Below are positions 10,742 through 22,873 of a DNA stretch of 64,000 bases, in pieces. The position numbers and the translations under genes were made by a program. The notes below the pieces were generated by a model that searched no databases, was not told the DNA's origin, and worked only from the letters and a program-made list of their open reading frames with translations. Position 1 is the first letter of the stretch; each line of letters opens with the position of its first letter. Source of the DNA: Proteromonas lacertae (Eukaryota; Sar; Bigyra; Opalinata; Proteromonadidae); the NCBI GenBank assembly GCA_002245135.1, contig NGBS01001166.1, positions 1-64,000 on the forward strand, given 5' to 3'.

Positions 10742-11755
10742 ATGAGTAAATCACCTCCACCATTTAGTCTTGATAATGAATCTGTAGCATTGGCTAAATA
10801 TCTTTTATGTATATTCGTATGGTTAGTATATTTTAGTAAATAAAGAAGACTGCCTGTTAATTTATAAGTCATTTAATAAATTATCTAACAAGTATTGATA
10901 TAATTTTATTACCTTTAATATAGTCTTCCTGTTTTGAGTTTAGTTGATTTTTTTAAGTGCTTTCATATTCATACTGAATCTCCATTAGCCCAGGGTTTAT
11001 CAACTAGAAAAGAGTATTTAACTTGGAATGAATATTTTAAAGTCATTATGATTTTTGGGCAAGTTGATCCAGAATTAACCCTTAAATTAATATTTATTCT
11101 TTTACATTTTGATTACAATCGTGTTTATAATGCTGATCAGATTGCTGATGTTATTAGGTGTGTTAGTTGTTTAAACAATATTCCAGACCAGCCAGCATTT
11201 CAAAAATATCTTGTATATGATTTGAATAACGATGGGTGTCTGTCTTTTAGACAATTAGCTTTGTATTTGCATGATACACCTCTATGTTTTACTGAAATAC
11301 TTGAAATTCAAGAAATGATATATGAAAACGTGATGTGCTTGTATAGATTTTATGAAATAGCTCAAAGAAAAGGAATTAGAGATTTTGTTTCACGATATCA
11401 AGATGAACACGATGGAATGAAGCCAAAAGAAGGATTTTTAAGCAGGTTATGTAATGCAATAACACACTCTAGGAGTAAATACGATATTGATTATTATTGT
11501 GAAGAAATAGATGAAGGTGTGATTTTAGAAATGGTTTTAAAAAGTTTACATTATTCATATGATTGTATTGAAAATAAAAGTATTTCAATATTAAAGAGAA
11601 CAGGAAGTGTGTATACTTCGTCTTTAAATACAGCTGGAAGTAAAGTTAATTCAAGATCTTTGAATTCTTCAACTTCTATATATGTTAAATCAAGAGAACA
11701 ATTAGCATGTGTTGCTTCTCTTCCTAGGACAAAGATGTCTCTTAATCAATTGTAA
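10742..11755 (+). CDS. EF-hand-like protein, function unknown
   Basis: Three exons (introns 10809-10836 and 10892-10923) give 317 residues. Residues about 125-140 contain DLNNDGCLSFRQ, an EF-hand loop with Asp1, Asn3, Asp5 and Gly6. Position 12 is Gln rather than Glu, so calcium binding may be weak. An upstream helix-loop-helix (ILLHFDYNRVYNADQI) may be a degenerate partner hand. The C-terminus is Ser-rich. The layout resembles calcineurin-B-like or flagellar EF-hand proteins, but I cannot name the family. Confidence 0.7.
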
Positions 11756-12141
11756 AATGTATTTTCGTAAATTATGATAATTAGTTGTTTTAAAAATGTC
11801 ATTTATGGATTATTTTGTTATAAATATCTGTGTTTTATATTAAACTATGAGAAATAATAGTCTTGTAAAAATTTTACACTATTTAGTTTTAAATACTAAA
11901 TCAGCAGTTATGATGTATTAACCATTTGGTCAATACTGAACATAATATTTTATAATAAGGCAAGCATTTCTAGACTACACAATTTAATCACCTTATTTTT
12001 TTTCTTTTATTCTGCATATGCTTGCATGAATATAGTATAAGTGATAAAACAAATTATGTTTTTAGAATAAAGAATTATTGTGTAAAGTAAATATTTAACT
12101 GGGCGAGAAAAAAAGCGCACTTGAATTTTTTATTGTTTGTG
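11756..12141. other. Intergenic, no gene seen
   Basis: AT-rich spacer holding the 3' end of the EF-hand gene and the upstream region of the next gene. Near 12100 there is a short GC-richer patch (GGGCGAG and AAAGCGCAC) that may be promoter sequence. No open frame or RNA gene was recognised. Confidence 0.5.
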
Positions 12142-12847
12142 ATGTACCAGCCTGATATAATAGCCAGAAAATCAGCATTTACACCTGTTATCCCTTATGC
12201 TGAAGATGTTATATATCCAAATGATCCACGAAGACCTCCTAGATTATTTAATCCAGATTACAACCAATATGAAACTTCCTATATACAACAGGTAGATATT
12301 CGAATTGTTAGACAGACTTATTGTAATTTAACAATAGAATGTGATGGATTTAGAAACTTATCTCAGTTCTTTTATGTTCCGCAGCATATTTTAGATTTAT
12401 ATAAAGCTCCAATGACATCGACTATAAAAAGGCACAAAAAAGAATTAAGTAAAGAAGGAATTGAAAAATACCAAATTATAGAAAAGACTAAAGTTAAGTG
12501 TGTAAAATGTGGAAATAATTCAAGTATAACACTCTGTTTCAGCAGCGGTAGCTGTGGATTTTTATGTGTAGAGTGTGCAGTAGGAGTTTTTAACAACGTC
12601 AGTGAATTAAAGAGACTGGGAACCTAATGACAAAGTCATTAACAAAAATGGTATCAGACCTACATACATGAAATGTGAAAGAATAAAACATGCTAAACCA
12701 TTTTCTTCTTTCGTAAGATTTTCTAACAAAAAAAATGATTATGAAATTGGTCATTTGTGTATATTTTGTAGAAACGTTAAACGATTTGAATATCTCATGA
12801 AACAAAAATCAAGAAGATTTAAGAACCAAAAAAGATTAATAATATGA
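12142..12847 (+). pseudogene. Broken copy of the four-CxxC zinc-binding family
   Basis: From ATG 12142 the product reads as the paralogue at 13364-14092 (DVIYPNDPRRPPRLFNP, KCVKCG, FLCVEC). Near 12608 a single extra base puts RDWEPND and all that follows (KCERIKHAK, FVRFSN, LCIFCRNVKRFEY) into another frame. The span is 3n+1. The third Cys pair has lost its first Cys (YMKC instead of CYRC), which supports real decay rather than only a sequencing slip. Confidence 0.7.
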
Positions 12848-13363
12848 TTTACTGTATTTGAATAATTGCTAATCTTTAAATAATAAATATTTATGATAGA
12901 TAATACTGTATATACTAATATTTACTAAAGTTTTGTATTCTTGGAATTAAAATATCCATATAGCTTCAAAATACCACATAGAAATAAAAAAATCCCTAAA
13001 AGTAAGAACAAAATCATCTTAAATGAAGTGTAAAGTTAAAAATGATAAAAGAAAAATTTGTAACGAATATTTTATTATGTGATGAAAATTATTAAAATAC
13101 GAATTTTCGCAAAAATATGATTCTGCATGCTTAAATGGCACTAATATGATTTTTAAAAGATATGTCCAACCTTTATCAACATCAACAACAACAAAAATAG
13201 AAATAATTGTTGTATAAAATTTATACCATAATTCCGGATTGGTGCATTTGTAACGATACTATTTTGGCAAATAAAATTAAAAAAACACTTGATTGTCAAA
13301 CTTGTTTGTGTTAAATTTCTTCTAAATAATTCTTTTTTCATTCTTTCATATTCTAACGCATAA
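12848..13363. other. Intergenic, no gene seen
   Basis: About 515 AT-rich bases between two paralogues of the same family. It contains only short frames that look like chance. No clear promoter motif was found apart from general A/T runs before the ATG at 13364. Confidence 0.5.
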
Positions 13364-14092
13364 ATGTCCGCTTTTCAGGTTCTTTCACCTTCAGATAAAT
13401 CTATTATTTATCCTGATGATTCAAATTTACCCCAAAGAATTTTAAATCCATTGATTGATTACCAGAACCCACCTTACAATATTCAACCATGCAATCAAAT
13501 CTATAACAATAATGGAGTTGTTTACAAGAGTGTTGTACCCAATGTGCCCGTGTCTTTAATACATGCATTTTATCGCAATCAAAAGAAGCCTATATTCAAT
13601 TCCAAAAAGATATGTGTTACTGCTGTTAAAGATAAACTGGAAGATACACCTGAATTTAAAGAAGCTGTTGAAAAGTACAAATTAGTCGAAAATACAAAAG
13701 TCATTTGTGTTAAATGTCAAAACAATGTGAATGTTATATCATGTTTTAACTACAACAATGCAGCCTATATTTGCATGAGTTGTGCTATGGATAGGTATGA
13801 TTCAATTGTAGAATTAGTTGATTGGGAGAAGTGTAAAAGTGATAATGATACTACACAATGTTACAGATGTGATAGATTGAAGCATGCTAAGGAATTATAT
13901 TCGTTCATCAGATTTTCCAATAAACGAAGTAGATATGAAGTTGGTAATTTGTGTATTTATTGTCGTAATGTAAAGAAGTTTGAGTATATGTCGAAGCAAA
14001 AGAACAAGAGAATACAGAACCACAAGAAAACGTATATATCTCAAGATCAAATAAAACTCTTAAGCTCATTAACTTCATTACAAGTTGTATAG
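13364..14092 (+). CDS. Four-CxxC zinc-binding protein, intact founder of a local family
   Basis: An intronless frame of 242 residues. The N-terminal half carries a conserved segment (IIYPDDSNLPQRILNPLIDY). The C-terminal half carries four Cys pairs: CVKC, CMSC, CYRC and CIYC. The last two bracket KELYSFIRFSNKRSRYEVGN, a spacing seen in treble-clef fingers such as the endonuclease VII-like type. The tail is rich in Lys and Asn. I do not recognise the family. A nucleic-acid-binding role is a guess from the basic tail. It has three damaged relatives in this window (736-1384, 1390-1727 and 12142-12847). Confidence 0.75.
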   Translation: MSAFQVLSPSDKSIIYPDDSNLPQRILNPLIDYQNPPYNIQPCNQIYNNNGVVYKSVVPNVPVSLIHAFYRNQKKPIFNSKKICVTAVKDKLEDTPEFKEAVEKYKLVENTKVICVKCQNNVNVISCFNYNNAAYICMSCAMDRYDSIVELVDWEKCKSDNDTTQCYRCDRLKHAKELYSFIRFSNKRSRYEVGNLCIYCRNVKKFEYMSKQKNKRIQNHKKTYISQDQIKLLSSLTSLQVV

Positions 14093-14211
14093 TGTTATGT
14101 AAGTGTTATTTTTTTAAATTATTTATATATAAATATCAGTATGTGTTTTTTTCTCATCTTATGTTGTGTTGGTAGTTTTTTAAAGAAATAATCATAAAAT
14201 AAATTAATAAT

Positions 14212-15109
14212 TTAATGTATCCACTTCTTTTCAAATCCATCTTTCATTGGTGGTTCTAAAAATCCTCTAAATAAATCGCCACTACTACTCCATCTACAAC
14301 CATATCCTTCTGTTATTCTTATTTCAAATATATATACATCATGAGGAAGTAAATGATTATTAAACCATATTGCTTCATTTATTAATTTACAAATTATATT
14401 AAAAGCATGCTCATTTTTAACTAAATCATTTCCTTTATCCATCTTACCCCACCAATTATCTTTACTTCTAATACAATGTTTTGTTAAAGCTCTTGCACCA
14501 ACTGTCAATGGATTAGCTGATGTTGGAGTAAAAACTTGTTGAAATGATGATAATAGTTGGTCAAAATGTGGTGGAAATGCATCTATACTTCCTTTAGTAT
14601 ATCTTATTCCCAGTAATGTCAATATTCCTCTTAGTTTTATTGAATTATACAGTTGTTTTGTATTTTCAACTAACTCTTCTTCAGATTGTGGATATTGTAT
14701 TGCTTTGAATAGATCTTTGTAACTGTAAAGCATTTCCATTTGTATATTTGTTTCATCTTCAAAACATTCTTCTGAAAATGGTGTTATATTAATTAAGTTA
14801 AAATTTTGTATCGATTAATCAAAAAAAAGATATGAAAAATTTGTTTAATTGAATACAAGTCGTCTATTAACATAATACCATGTAATAAACGAGGAATTAT
14901 ATTTGATTTTGATAGATCTATTGACAATATTTTAGTTATATACATGATTCTTTTGCTTTCAAATATAATTCTTTATTCAATTCGCTTAAAAATACTGTAA
15001 TTTCTTGTTCTGTATAATTTATAAAGTCATTTAACTCCTTACAAAGTAAACATATTTGATTAGCAAAAATATCACTATAAAATGCAGATTTTTCTATAGA
15101 TTCAGACAT
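14212..15109 (-). CDS. Conserved-looking protein of unknown function
   Basis: Three exons give 254 residues. The introns are 14918-14943 (26 nt) and 14772-14878 (107 nt, GTAT..TTTTCAG). The longer intron was chosen because it alone restores phase (coding length 3n), joining RLLH to EECFEDE. The C-terminal part is dense in Trp, Gly and charged residues (IRSKDNWWGKMDKG, RITEGYGCRWSSSGD), as in an enzyme or binding fold, and has no membrane segment. No family recognised. It is divergent from the coiled-coil gene at 15220 with 110 bp between the starts. Confidence 0.6.
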
Positions 15110-15219
15110 TTGTTTTTGAATTTTTAGGATTTAAAAACTACAAATGCTATGAGAAGATAGAAAATCAATTTCAAAATATTTATCCGTTTCTTTATTTCAA
15201 AATAAACTGTTATAATTTG
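15110..15219. promoter_or_regulatory. Shared promoter region with two TTTCAAAATA elements
   Basis: The 110-bp region between two divergent starts contains TTTCAAAATA at 15169-15178 and again at 15195-15204. The same ten bases occur just before the starts of RPC34 (21701-21710) and the BTB/bromodomain-like gene (56911-56920), so it may be a core promoter element. Confidence 0.4.
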
Positions 15220-18200
15220 ATGAGTAAGGCATTCAGAAGGTTAGAACCTCGTCGACCTTCGTTTTTGGATGAGGCATTAGAAGCTGTATACTTTTATTAA
15301 CTTAATTTAGTCAATGACAATGAATAATAACATAGAGAATGACAATTATCTTCAAGAACTTGAGCATAAGTCTTTAGAAATCCAAAAAATGTATAAACAA
15401 TGGAAGACTGAAGTAAATGAGATAACTGAAGCTGTATTCAATATATATTAATTATGCATAGCAACAAAAACAAGAAAAATACTTAAATAGTCTAGAAGAA
15501 GAAACAAAAGCACAATCAGAAGTATAGTTAAGTTAATTATTCTTCTACATAGAAACTGAAATCCAAAGAGAATAAAATTAATAGAAAAGAAGAATATTTA
15601 ACATCATTAGAATCATCTGTATATTTTATGATAATAATAATAATAATGTAAATAGATAAAAAACAAAGTTATGGAATTACACTCAACATATTCTGATTTA
15701 TATTTAAATCCACATTATCAGCAATATCTAAAATCAATATCACAAAATACACCAGAAATAATACCAACATTATCACCATTAATGAATTTAGATCAATTAG
15801 TTTCAACAGTAATGTCATTTCATCAGAAATATATAAATACATTGAATTTATTATTACAAAGAATAACAGAAGGCCATGAAAAGCTGTCATCCATAAAACA
15901 AGTACATAATAATGTACAAAAACAAATAGAAGAAAAGAATTATGGTATTGCAAGAAGAGAAGATAAATTAAGACAGTTTGAAGTTAAATTGAGAGAAAAA
16001 GAACAGAATCTAAAAGAAAAAACTGAAGAATTGAATAGAAAATTAAAAGATTTATCTGAAATAAATGAGATGAAAGATGAAATAACTCAATTAAAGTCTA
16101 ATCTAGAGAAAAAAGACAATGAAATGACACAATATGAAATGTCATTAAATCAACAATCTGCAAGTTTGAATAGTTTGAAGATGGAGTTAGAAGCAAAACA
16201 TAATGAGATTAAACAACAATCGGAATTGATTAAACAAAGTCAACAAGAGTTAGAGACAAAGAAAATGGAATTAGAATATTCTAAAAATGATTTAAATAGA
16301 CAAAATGAAAATCTTAAAAGAAAGCTTGAAGAGTTTGAAGAAAGTAGAAATAAATTCGATAAAGAGAAAAACACAAAAGAAAAGGACATGTTAGAAATAA
16401 AAGAGAAATATGAAATACAAAAGGAAGAATTACAATCATTAAAAACTGAGTTATTAGTAAAAGAAAAGTCATTGGAATTAAAAGAAAAAGAAATTTCTAA
16501 TAAAGAAATATCAATAGGAAAACAGAAATCAACACTTGACAAATACAAAACAGAAATTGACAGATTACATAATACAATAGATGTGAATGAAAGAAAACTA
16601 ATAGAAAAGCAGAAGCAATTGGATGATAAAGAATTAGAATTGAAAATAGAAAAGAGTAAAGTGAAATCTCAAATGGAAGCTGTAAAACAGAAGGAAGAGT
16701 ATTTGAATCAAAGGGAATTAGCACTTTCTAATGAAATGATTCAATACAAGAAGGATCATAAAGAGAAAGAAGAACTTATAAGTAAAAAAGAATATAAAAT
16801 GCTACAATCACAGTATGAATCAAAAGCTGCAAATGATGTATTTATATTATTGTTATTGTTTTTGTTATTTATATTAAAATAGAATATAAAACGTTTACAA
16901 GAAGAATTATCGAATAAAGAGAAAGAATATAATAAAACATTTGAAAAAATAAACAAAGAAAAAGAAATGATTGAAAAAGATAGAGATAATGCAATTAAAT
17001 TAAAGAATGAGTATTTGAAAAGATTAAAAGAATTGGAACTTAGAGATTTAGAGAGTGAAAAGAAACATACAATCGTATCAGTAGCTGAAACAAATGCAAA
17101 TGAGAAATTAAAAGAATTGAATGAAAAAGAACAGCAGTTGAAAGAATTAGAAACACATTTACAACAGAATGCTTTTTATTTTGAAGATTTACAGAAGGAA
17201 TATGACAGAAAGATTCAAGATTTAGTTGCAGAACAAGAGAAATTGGAATTATATAAAAATGATTTCGAAGAATATCAAAGGAGTGTAAATGCACAATTTG
17301 ATAAAGAAAGATATGAGATTGAACATGCGAAGTTACAATTGAATGTATAATTTTATGATTATTTTATTTTTATAGGATATTCATAGTCAAGTAACAAGTA
17401 AAGAAGTAACTATTGAAGTATTAATTATAAATAATATTATTAGACAAAACAAAGTCATTTAGAAAAGCAAGATCAATTAAACAGTGAATATAAATACTCA
17501 TTATCAAAGAGAGAACAAATAATAAAGACAAAAGAAAAACAATTAGAAGATAAAGCAAAACTATTAGAGGAGAAAGAAAAAGAATTGAAAGAAAAGATGG
17601 AAAATGTTAAAAAAGATAAAAAGAAACTGAATAAATTGATTGAAGATCATGAAGTATATATATTATTTAATTAAGTTATTATTATTATGTATGTTGAATA
17701 GAAAGAGATTCATAAATTCAAAGAATTACAATTCAAACTAGAACATGGCTATAAAGAATCACAGATGACTATTTCTAAGAATAAAAGAGATTTAAGTGAA
17801 GGAATTCAAATAGTAGAAGAACAAAAAGAAAAGATGGAAAAAGAAAAAGTAGAATTTGAAAAAGAGAAAGAACAAATGTTACAGAATATAAAAAAACAGC
17901 AAATGAAATTAGAAGAATATGAAAAGACTTTACAAACAAGAGAAATAACACTTCAACGAATGGAAAAGACAATTCAAACAAAACAACAGATGAGTAATGA
18001 CAGTATTAATAATTCAGTTCAGAATTATATGATTCAACAGAAGCAGGATGAATTGAATGTATTTGTATTATTCATATATTTATCATTAGATTTTATCCAA
18101 TACTTTGAAAGAAAAAAGTGAAGAAATAAATCAAAAGGAAGAAATGGTTGAGAATTTAATAATGCAAGTAAGAATGAAAGAGAATGAAATAACACAAAGA

Positions 18201-18731
18201 GAACAGAATTTGAGTATGAAAATGGATGAAATAATAAATACACACAAAATGAAAGAAGCACATGTATAAATCATATATATATTATATTTATAAATATTAT
18301 AATTGAAATAGTTTCAGAAATTAACAGAAAAATTCAACCAAAAAGAAATTCAATTGAATCAAAAAGAAGTGGCATTAAAACAGAGAGAAATGAGTATTAA
18401 ACAAATGACAGATCAATTGACAAAAATTCAAAAGCAGTTGAAGAAAGATGTATAAGTTTTATCAATATGTTATTTTTAGCCAAATTCAAAGAATATATTA
18501 TCAAGCAATTTTGAGGATATGATGAAACAAATAGAATTAAAAGATGAAGTTATAAGAAGTATTAGTTATTAATCTATATTTCTAAAGGTAAAGAAGAGGA
18601 AATAGAAAGATGTAAAGAGGAAATAGAGAAATTAAAGAATCAATACAATTATGTATTATAAAAATATAGTTTTATCTTATTTATATTTATAGGATATAAG
18701 CCAACATAGTATAGATTCAGGAATTGTATAA
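15220..18731 (+). CDS. Long coiled-coil protein, 14 exons
   Basis: Fourteen exons joined by 13 introns of 25-48 nt give 1,020 residues with no frame break. The introns are 15286-15310, 15434-15461, 15522-15552, 15619-15655, 16838-16882, 17345-17375, 17418-17443, 17654-17701, 18059-18089, 18264-18311, 18450-18479, 18559-18587 and 18653-18692. After a short basic start (MSKAFRRLEPRRPSFLDEAL) almost the whole chain is Glu/Lys/Gln-rich heptad coiled coil. There is no other domain. Such proteins are common in basal-body, axonemal and cytoskeletal structures. The specific family cannot be told from composition alone. It is built on the same plan as the protein at 42489-45600 but lacks that protein's leucine-rich repeats. 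Confidence 0.8.
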
Positions 18732-18924
18732 AATGTTTATTATAATTAAATGAATAGAATTTTGATACTTCACTTAGTTGAGCAACACTTATAATTAAGT
18801 TTAGTTTATTTAAAAAGACATTATAAAGTTGTTTTTATGTTTATCTCCACAATATAACAAATTTATTTCCTAAAATAAGCCTCACTTTTTGAAAAATAAA
18901 ATTCTATTTTGATTTTTTCTATTT

Positions 18925-20359
18925 ATGTCTGATTCTTTAGCTGAGAGCGGCCAGTGGATATATGATTCAGTAATATCATACATAAAGGATGAGGTTATGG
19001 ATGTTCAAACCACCAGAACAGTTCAGATCATAGGATATTGTTCAGAAGAGAAGTTTTTTGAGTTCAGTGATAGATCTACGTCAATATACGGCATTTTAAA
19101 AGCAGATTCATGTAAAGAGCTTATACTTCCTACAACTAAATCAGATATAGTAGGTTTAATATTGTCGCTTTATGATTTTTATTATACTATAACCCCTATG
19201 GCAAATTTAATATCAAATAAATCTATGAATACAACAAGTTATCGAAGTATAAATCACTTTCCTTTACAGAAATAGGTTATGAAAACACAATAATAATAGT
19301 TATAAATAAATGTCGAGTAGTGTCAAATGGCCTTGCATCTCCCATAATAAATTCAAGATCCATCCTCAATTATGCAGATGTCAAGTCATTAATAGCAAGC
19401 AAGCCTTTTGGGCCAATAGGGAAGCATTTGCCTCACAATACCTCTACTGATTTAGGTAGTAGTACGTTTATAGAAGATGTGACTGAAATAAATAATAGCA
19501 GTAATATATCACCAAAATTATATGAAGAAATAAACTCTGAAATGATGTTGTTTGATGTATAAATATATAATAATATTTACTTATACATATTTTTATATTA
19601 TAGGAAGATGAATTAGAAACTCAACAACAATCAAATAACAATAATAATAATAATAATGATGTGAATAATATACAAATACTTTATACAAAAGAAAACTCAT
19701 TATTATCAGATACAAATAAAGAACAATACACATATGTAAATCCAAAAGTACCATTGAAAGAAGTAAGTGAATTAGATGAAATGATAGTGAATAAAATAAC
19801 AGATTTACAATTTAAACAGTCATATTTATCAAAGAAAGATGAAAATAATAAAAATCAAAATGTTCCGCCATCACCAGCTGTTTTAAATGACATACAGTTA
19901 GGTATACAACAGCATAATATTGATCTCATTTATAATAACAAAAAATCTACTTCTTCTTCTTCTTCTCCTTTATCTTCTTCTCCTTTATCTTCTTCTGAAT
20001 CTGATTCAATTAATCGACATAATAAAGAAAATAATAATTCTCATCGACATATAAAGAAGAGAAAACATTATAAAACAGTAGTTAATAATAATGATGTGGA
20101 ATATGTAGATTGTGATGATAGTACTAGCGAAAATGAAAATGAGAATAAAAAAATAAGAAAAAAAAGTAAAACTGGTAATTATAGATTTAATATTGTTAAT
20201 ATAGATGATATACCATCAACTTTACATCCTTCTTTAGGTAGAAAGAAATTCATAATCCAGATAGATGAATCTACACTTCAATCATTACATGTTCCTCCAA
20301 ATGCTGTAGCAAAGAGTTTTATAAATAAAATAAAACATAAGAAAAGGAGTAATCCATAA
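18925..20359 (+). CDS. Possible TPP1/Est3-like telomeric OB-fold protein
   Basis: Three exons (introns 19247-19275 and 19557-19603) give 452 residues. The first 140 or so residues begin GQWIYDSVISYI, then show OB-fold-like strands: VQIIGY, FEFSDRSTSIYGILKAD and ENTIIIVINKCRVVS. The order Trp-Ile helix, a strand, an 'SDG/SDR..' turn, and a final 'I..V..C.VV' strand resembles the N-terminal OB fold of TPP1 (ACD), Tpz1 and Est3, which recruit telomerase. The rest is low complexity (Asn and Ser runs) with a basic patch and a short conserved-looking end (HPSLGRKKFIIQID). The assignment is a pattern-level guess. Any OB-fold protein could fit. Confidence 0.5.
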
Positions 20360-20527
20360 TTTTGTAATAAATTTATAATTCTTTTAATAATAATTGTTTA
20401 TTTAATAAATATCATACAACAAAAGAAGTGTGGTATACTCCAAACCTTCATAGAGCTTTAAATCAAAGAAATTCAAAATAGATTCTCACAAATCTATGGT
20501 TTGAATTAAACAACGTAATATTTATTA

Positions 20528-21601
20528 ATGAATATAGTGTCTAATATACTTATTATTAGCTTAATATTACACATAGCGTTTACAGCATGTCCAAATTCAT
20601 GCAGCGGACATGGCATTTGTAGTACCAACAATGTATGTAGATGTTATCCAGGTTATACAGAAGGAGATTGCTCTCTAAGTATATAATAAAATATAACAAA
20701 TCTAGGAGTATGTCCATATGGCCATCCTTATGCCGATGTTCATGAAGGTGATGAAGACAGTCCTGATTTAGAATGTGCAGGACAAGGTGTTTGTGATAGA
20801 ACCACTGCTCTTTGTACTTGTAATCCTGGATATGAAGGATATGCTTGTGAAAGAACATCTTGTCCAAATAAATGCTCAGGGCATGGTGTTTGTACTCCAA
20901 CAATGTATTTAGAACATAACTTACGTATTGAAGTAACAGATAGAGCATTTGAATCAAAAATAGACTCAAAATATAAGAAATGGGATAAATTACAGAGATA
21001 TTCTTGTGTATGTGATAAAGAATATACTGGATATGATTGTTCATTAAGAAGATGTCCATTAGGTTATATTCCAAATTCTGATTGTGATTCACCAGCTCAA
21101 ACTATTCAAACAATTACATTCACAGTTGATAATAATGATAAAGGTAAAAATATTTATTTAGAATATATTGATCCAATGAAGAGAGTATGGTATACAAGTG
21201 CATTCGATCCTGAAAAGGAGGAAGGATGGAGAAGAGCATTATTCACATTGCCAACTGGATCAATAAATTTAGAATCAGTTAATCTAGGTAAAGCTTCTAC
21301 AGGAGGTTATGCTGCAACAATAAAATTCGGTAAATATCAAACAGGAAGACAAGAACAAATTAAAGTATTAGATTATACAGAATTAAGTGATGACCAATAT
21401 AAAGATTCTCAAACTTCTCCAGGTTATCATGGTATTTTAAGAGATGGTACTGCTAAATTAACAGTAAGTTATAGTACACAAGAAGGTGTTCCACCATTTG
21501 AATGTAGTAATAATGGCATATGTGATACAACTACAGGAATTTGTCAATGTTATAAAGGATTTTATGGAATTTCATGTACTGAAATAGCTACTCTAATATA
21601 A
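20528..21601 (+). CDS. Secreted EGF-repeat protein, SIG1/OCM mastigoneme-like
   Basis: Two exons (intron 20679-20705, 27 nt) give 348 residues. A signal peptide (MNIVSNILIISLILHIAFTA) precedes EGF-like modules: CSGHGIC..CRCYPGY, CAGQGVC..CTCNPGYEGYAC, CSGHGVC..CVCDKEYTGYDCSLRRCPLG and a final CSNNGICDTTTGICQCYKGF. The middle is a beta-rich stretch of about 130 residues. The order 'CPYG..., EGF, CP.KCSGHG, C.CD..Y.G.DCS.R.CP.G' is that of stramenopile SIG1/OCM-type proteins, which build tubular flagellar hairs. Proteromonas-type cells carry similar hairs on the body surface. It is probably secreted to the cell surface. It is paralogous to 37895-39133 and shares its intron position. Confidence 0.75.
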
Positions 21602-21715
21602 GAAAGACGTTTAATTATTTATTTGAATATATATATATATATTGTTTGTTTATTATTTCCTTTGAAAAACAGAAAAGCCCAAAATAATAAAATATATTCG
21701 TTTCAAAATAATTAA

Positions 21716-22732
21716 ATGTCAATAAATTCCAAGAAGGAAGAGCTTTTAGATCTATTTCAAAAACATAATGGAGTATTTTGAATTTATTTATATCTTAGAA
21801 ACTTCAAGACAGTTTATTAAAAGATCATTTTGGTGATGATGTAGAAAAAATTGTTGTATTGTTAAATAATCTATATGATGAAGTATATTTGTGCATTTTA
21901 TTAAATAGGGTCGATTAAAAATCTTTGAAATCCCTGATGGTAATGTTTATCAGTTAATTAGTGATACTGAAACAATAGCACAAACAAAAAAAGTATCAGG
22001 ATTAGAGTATATTGAAAATATGATATAAAATAATAGTGATGTTGAGAGATTAGTTTATCAAGAAATAGAAAAAACTCATGAAAACGGAATATGGACTCAA
22101 GATATAAAAAATAGAACAAAATTACCACCAGCTACATTAAACAAATGCTTGAAACGATTGGAAGAAAGGCATTTAATCAAACCATTTAATTCAATAAAAA
22201 ACAAGAAAAGAAAAATGTACATATCATTTAACTTAGAACCGAGTAAATCTCATGTCGGTGGAGCTTGGTATTCTGACCAAGCTTTAGATGTTGGATTTAT
22301 ACATACAATATCAAAAGTTATTCAGAAATTATTACAAGAGTCTCCTGAAGGATTAAAATTAAGTTCAATAACACAGAAAGTGAATGAATATAAATGTTCT
22401 ACCATTCATATCTTTTTTAAAAACAGGTTAATAGAATTTTATCCTTAATTACCCTTTTACAGTTGACAGATGAAGATATCAGCGAATTATTAAACTCAAT
22501 GGTGTGTGATAACCTTATAACAGAAGTGACAGATTTATTTGTATAAATTATAGCATTATATTTATAGGGTGATGGAACAGACACATTATGGAAGATAAAG
22601 AGGCAGATACTAGCATATGACACATTTTCATCCATCCCATGTGGAGTATGTCCAAGAATTAAAGAGTGTCACAGTGGAACACCAATTTGTCCTGAAAAAT
22701 GTCCTTATTATAATCAATATTTCCAGTTTTAA
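21716..22732 (+). CDS. RPC6: RNA polymerase III subunit RPC34 (RPC6)
   Basis: Exons are joined by introns at 21773-21798, 21883-21908, 22007-22036, about 22380-22462 and 22541-22567, giving about 274 residues. Winged-helix segments align with RPC34: VYQEIEKTHENGIWTQDI, then LEERHLIKP and GGAWYSDQ. The C-terminus CGVCPRIKECHSGTPICPEKC is the family's iron-sulphur cluster site. RPC34 helps form the open complex and contacts TFIIIB at tRNA and 5S genes. The fourth intron (GTGAAT..CAG, 83 nt) is the only choice that keeps the frame, but that junction is uncertain. TTTCAAAATA sits 5 bp before the ATG. Confidence 0.88.
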
Positions 22733-22873
22733 AATAAATTTTTGTTGTCATTTATACGTTTTAAGTGTATTTTGTGTTTTTAAAAGAATATATCCGTTAT
22801 TTCATATCTATTTTGATATAAACAAAAACAGTCAATTTATAAACGTAATTGATGAATTAAGTGTAAGTAAAAT

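Noticed and set aside
14790-14820. Frameshift at a T8 run in the unknown gene 14212-15109
   Set aside because: A 107-nt GTAT..CAG intron (14772-14878) restores phase and exact coding length.
15220-18731. Several separate coiled-coil genes
   Set aside because: Thirteen phase-consistent introns join all pieces into one 1,020-residue frame without a break.
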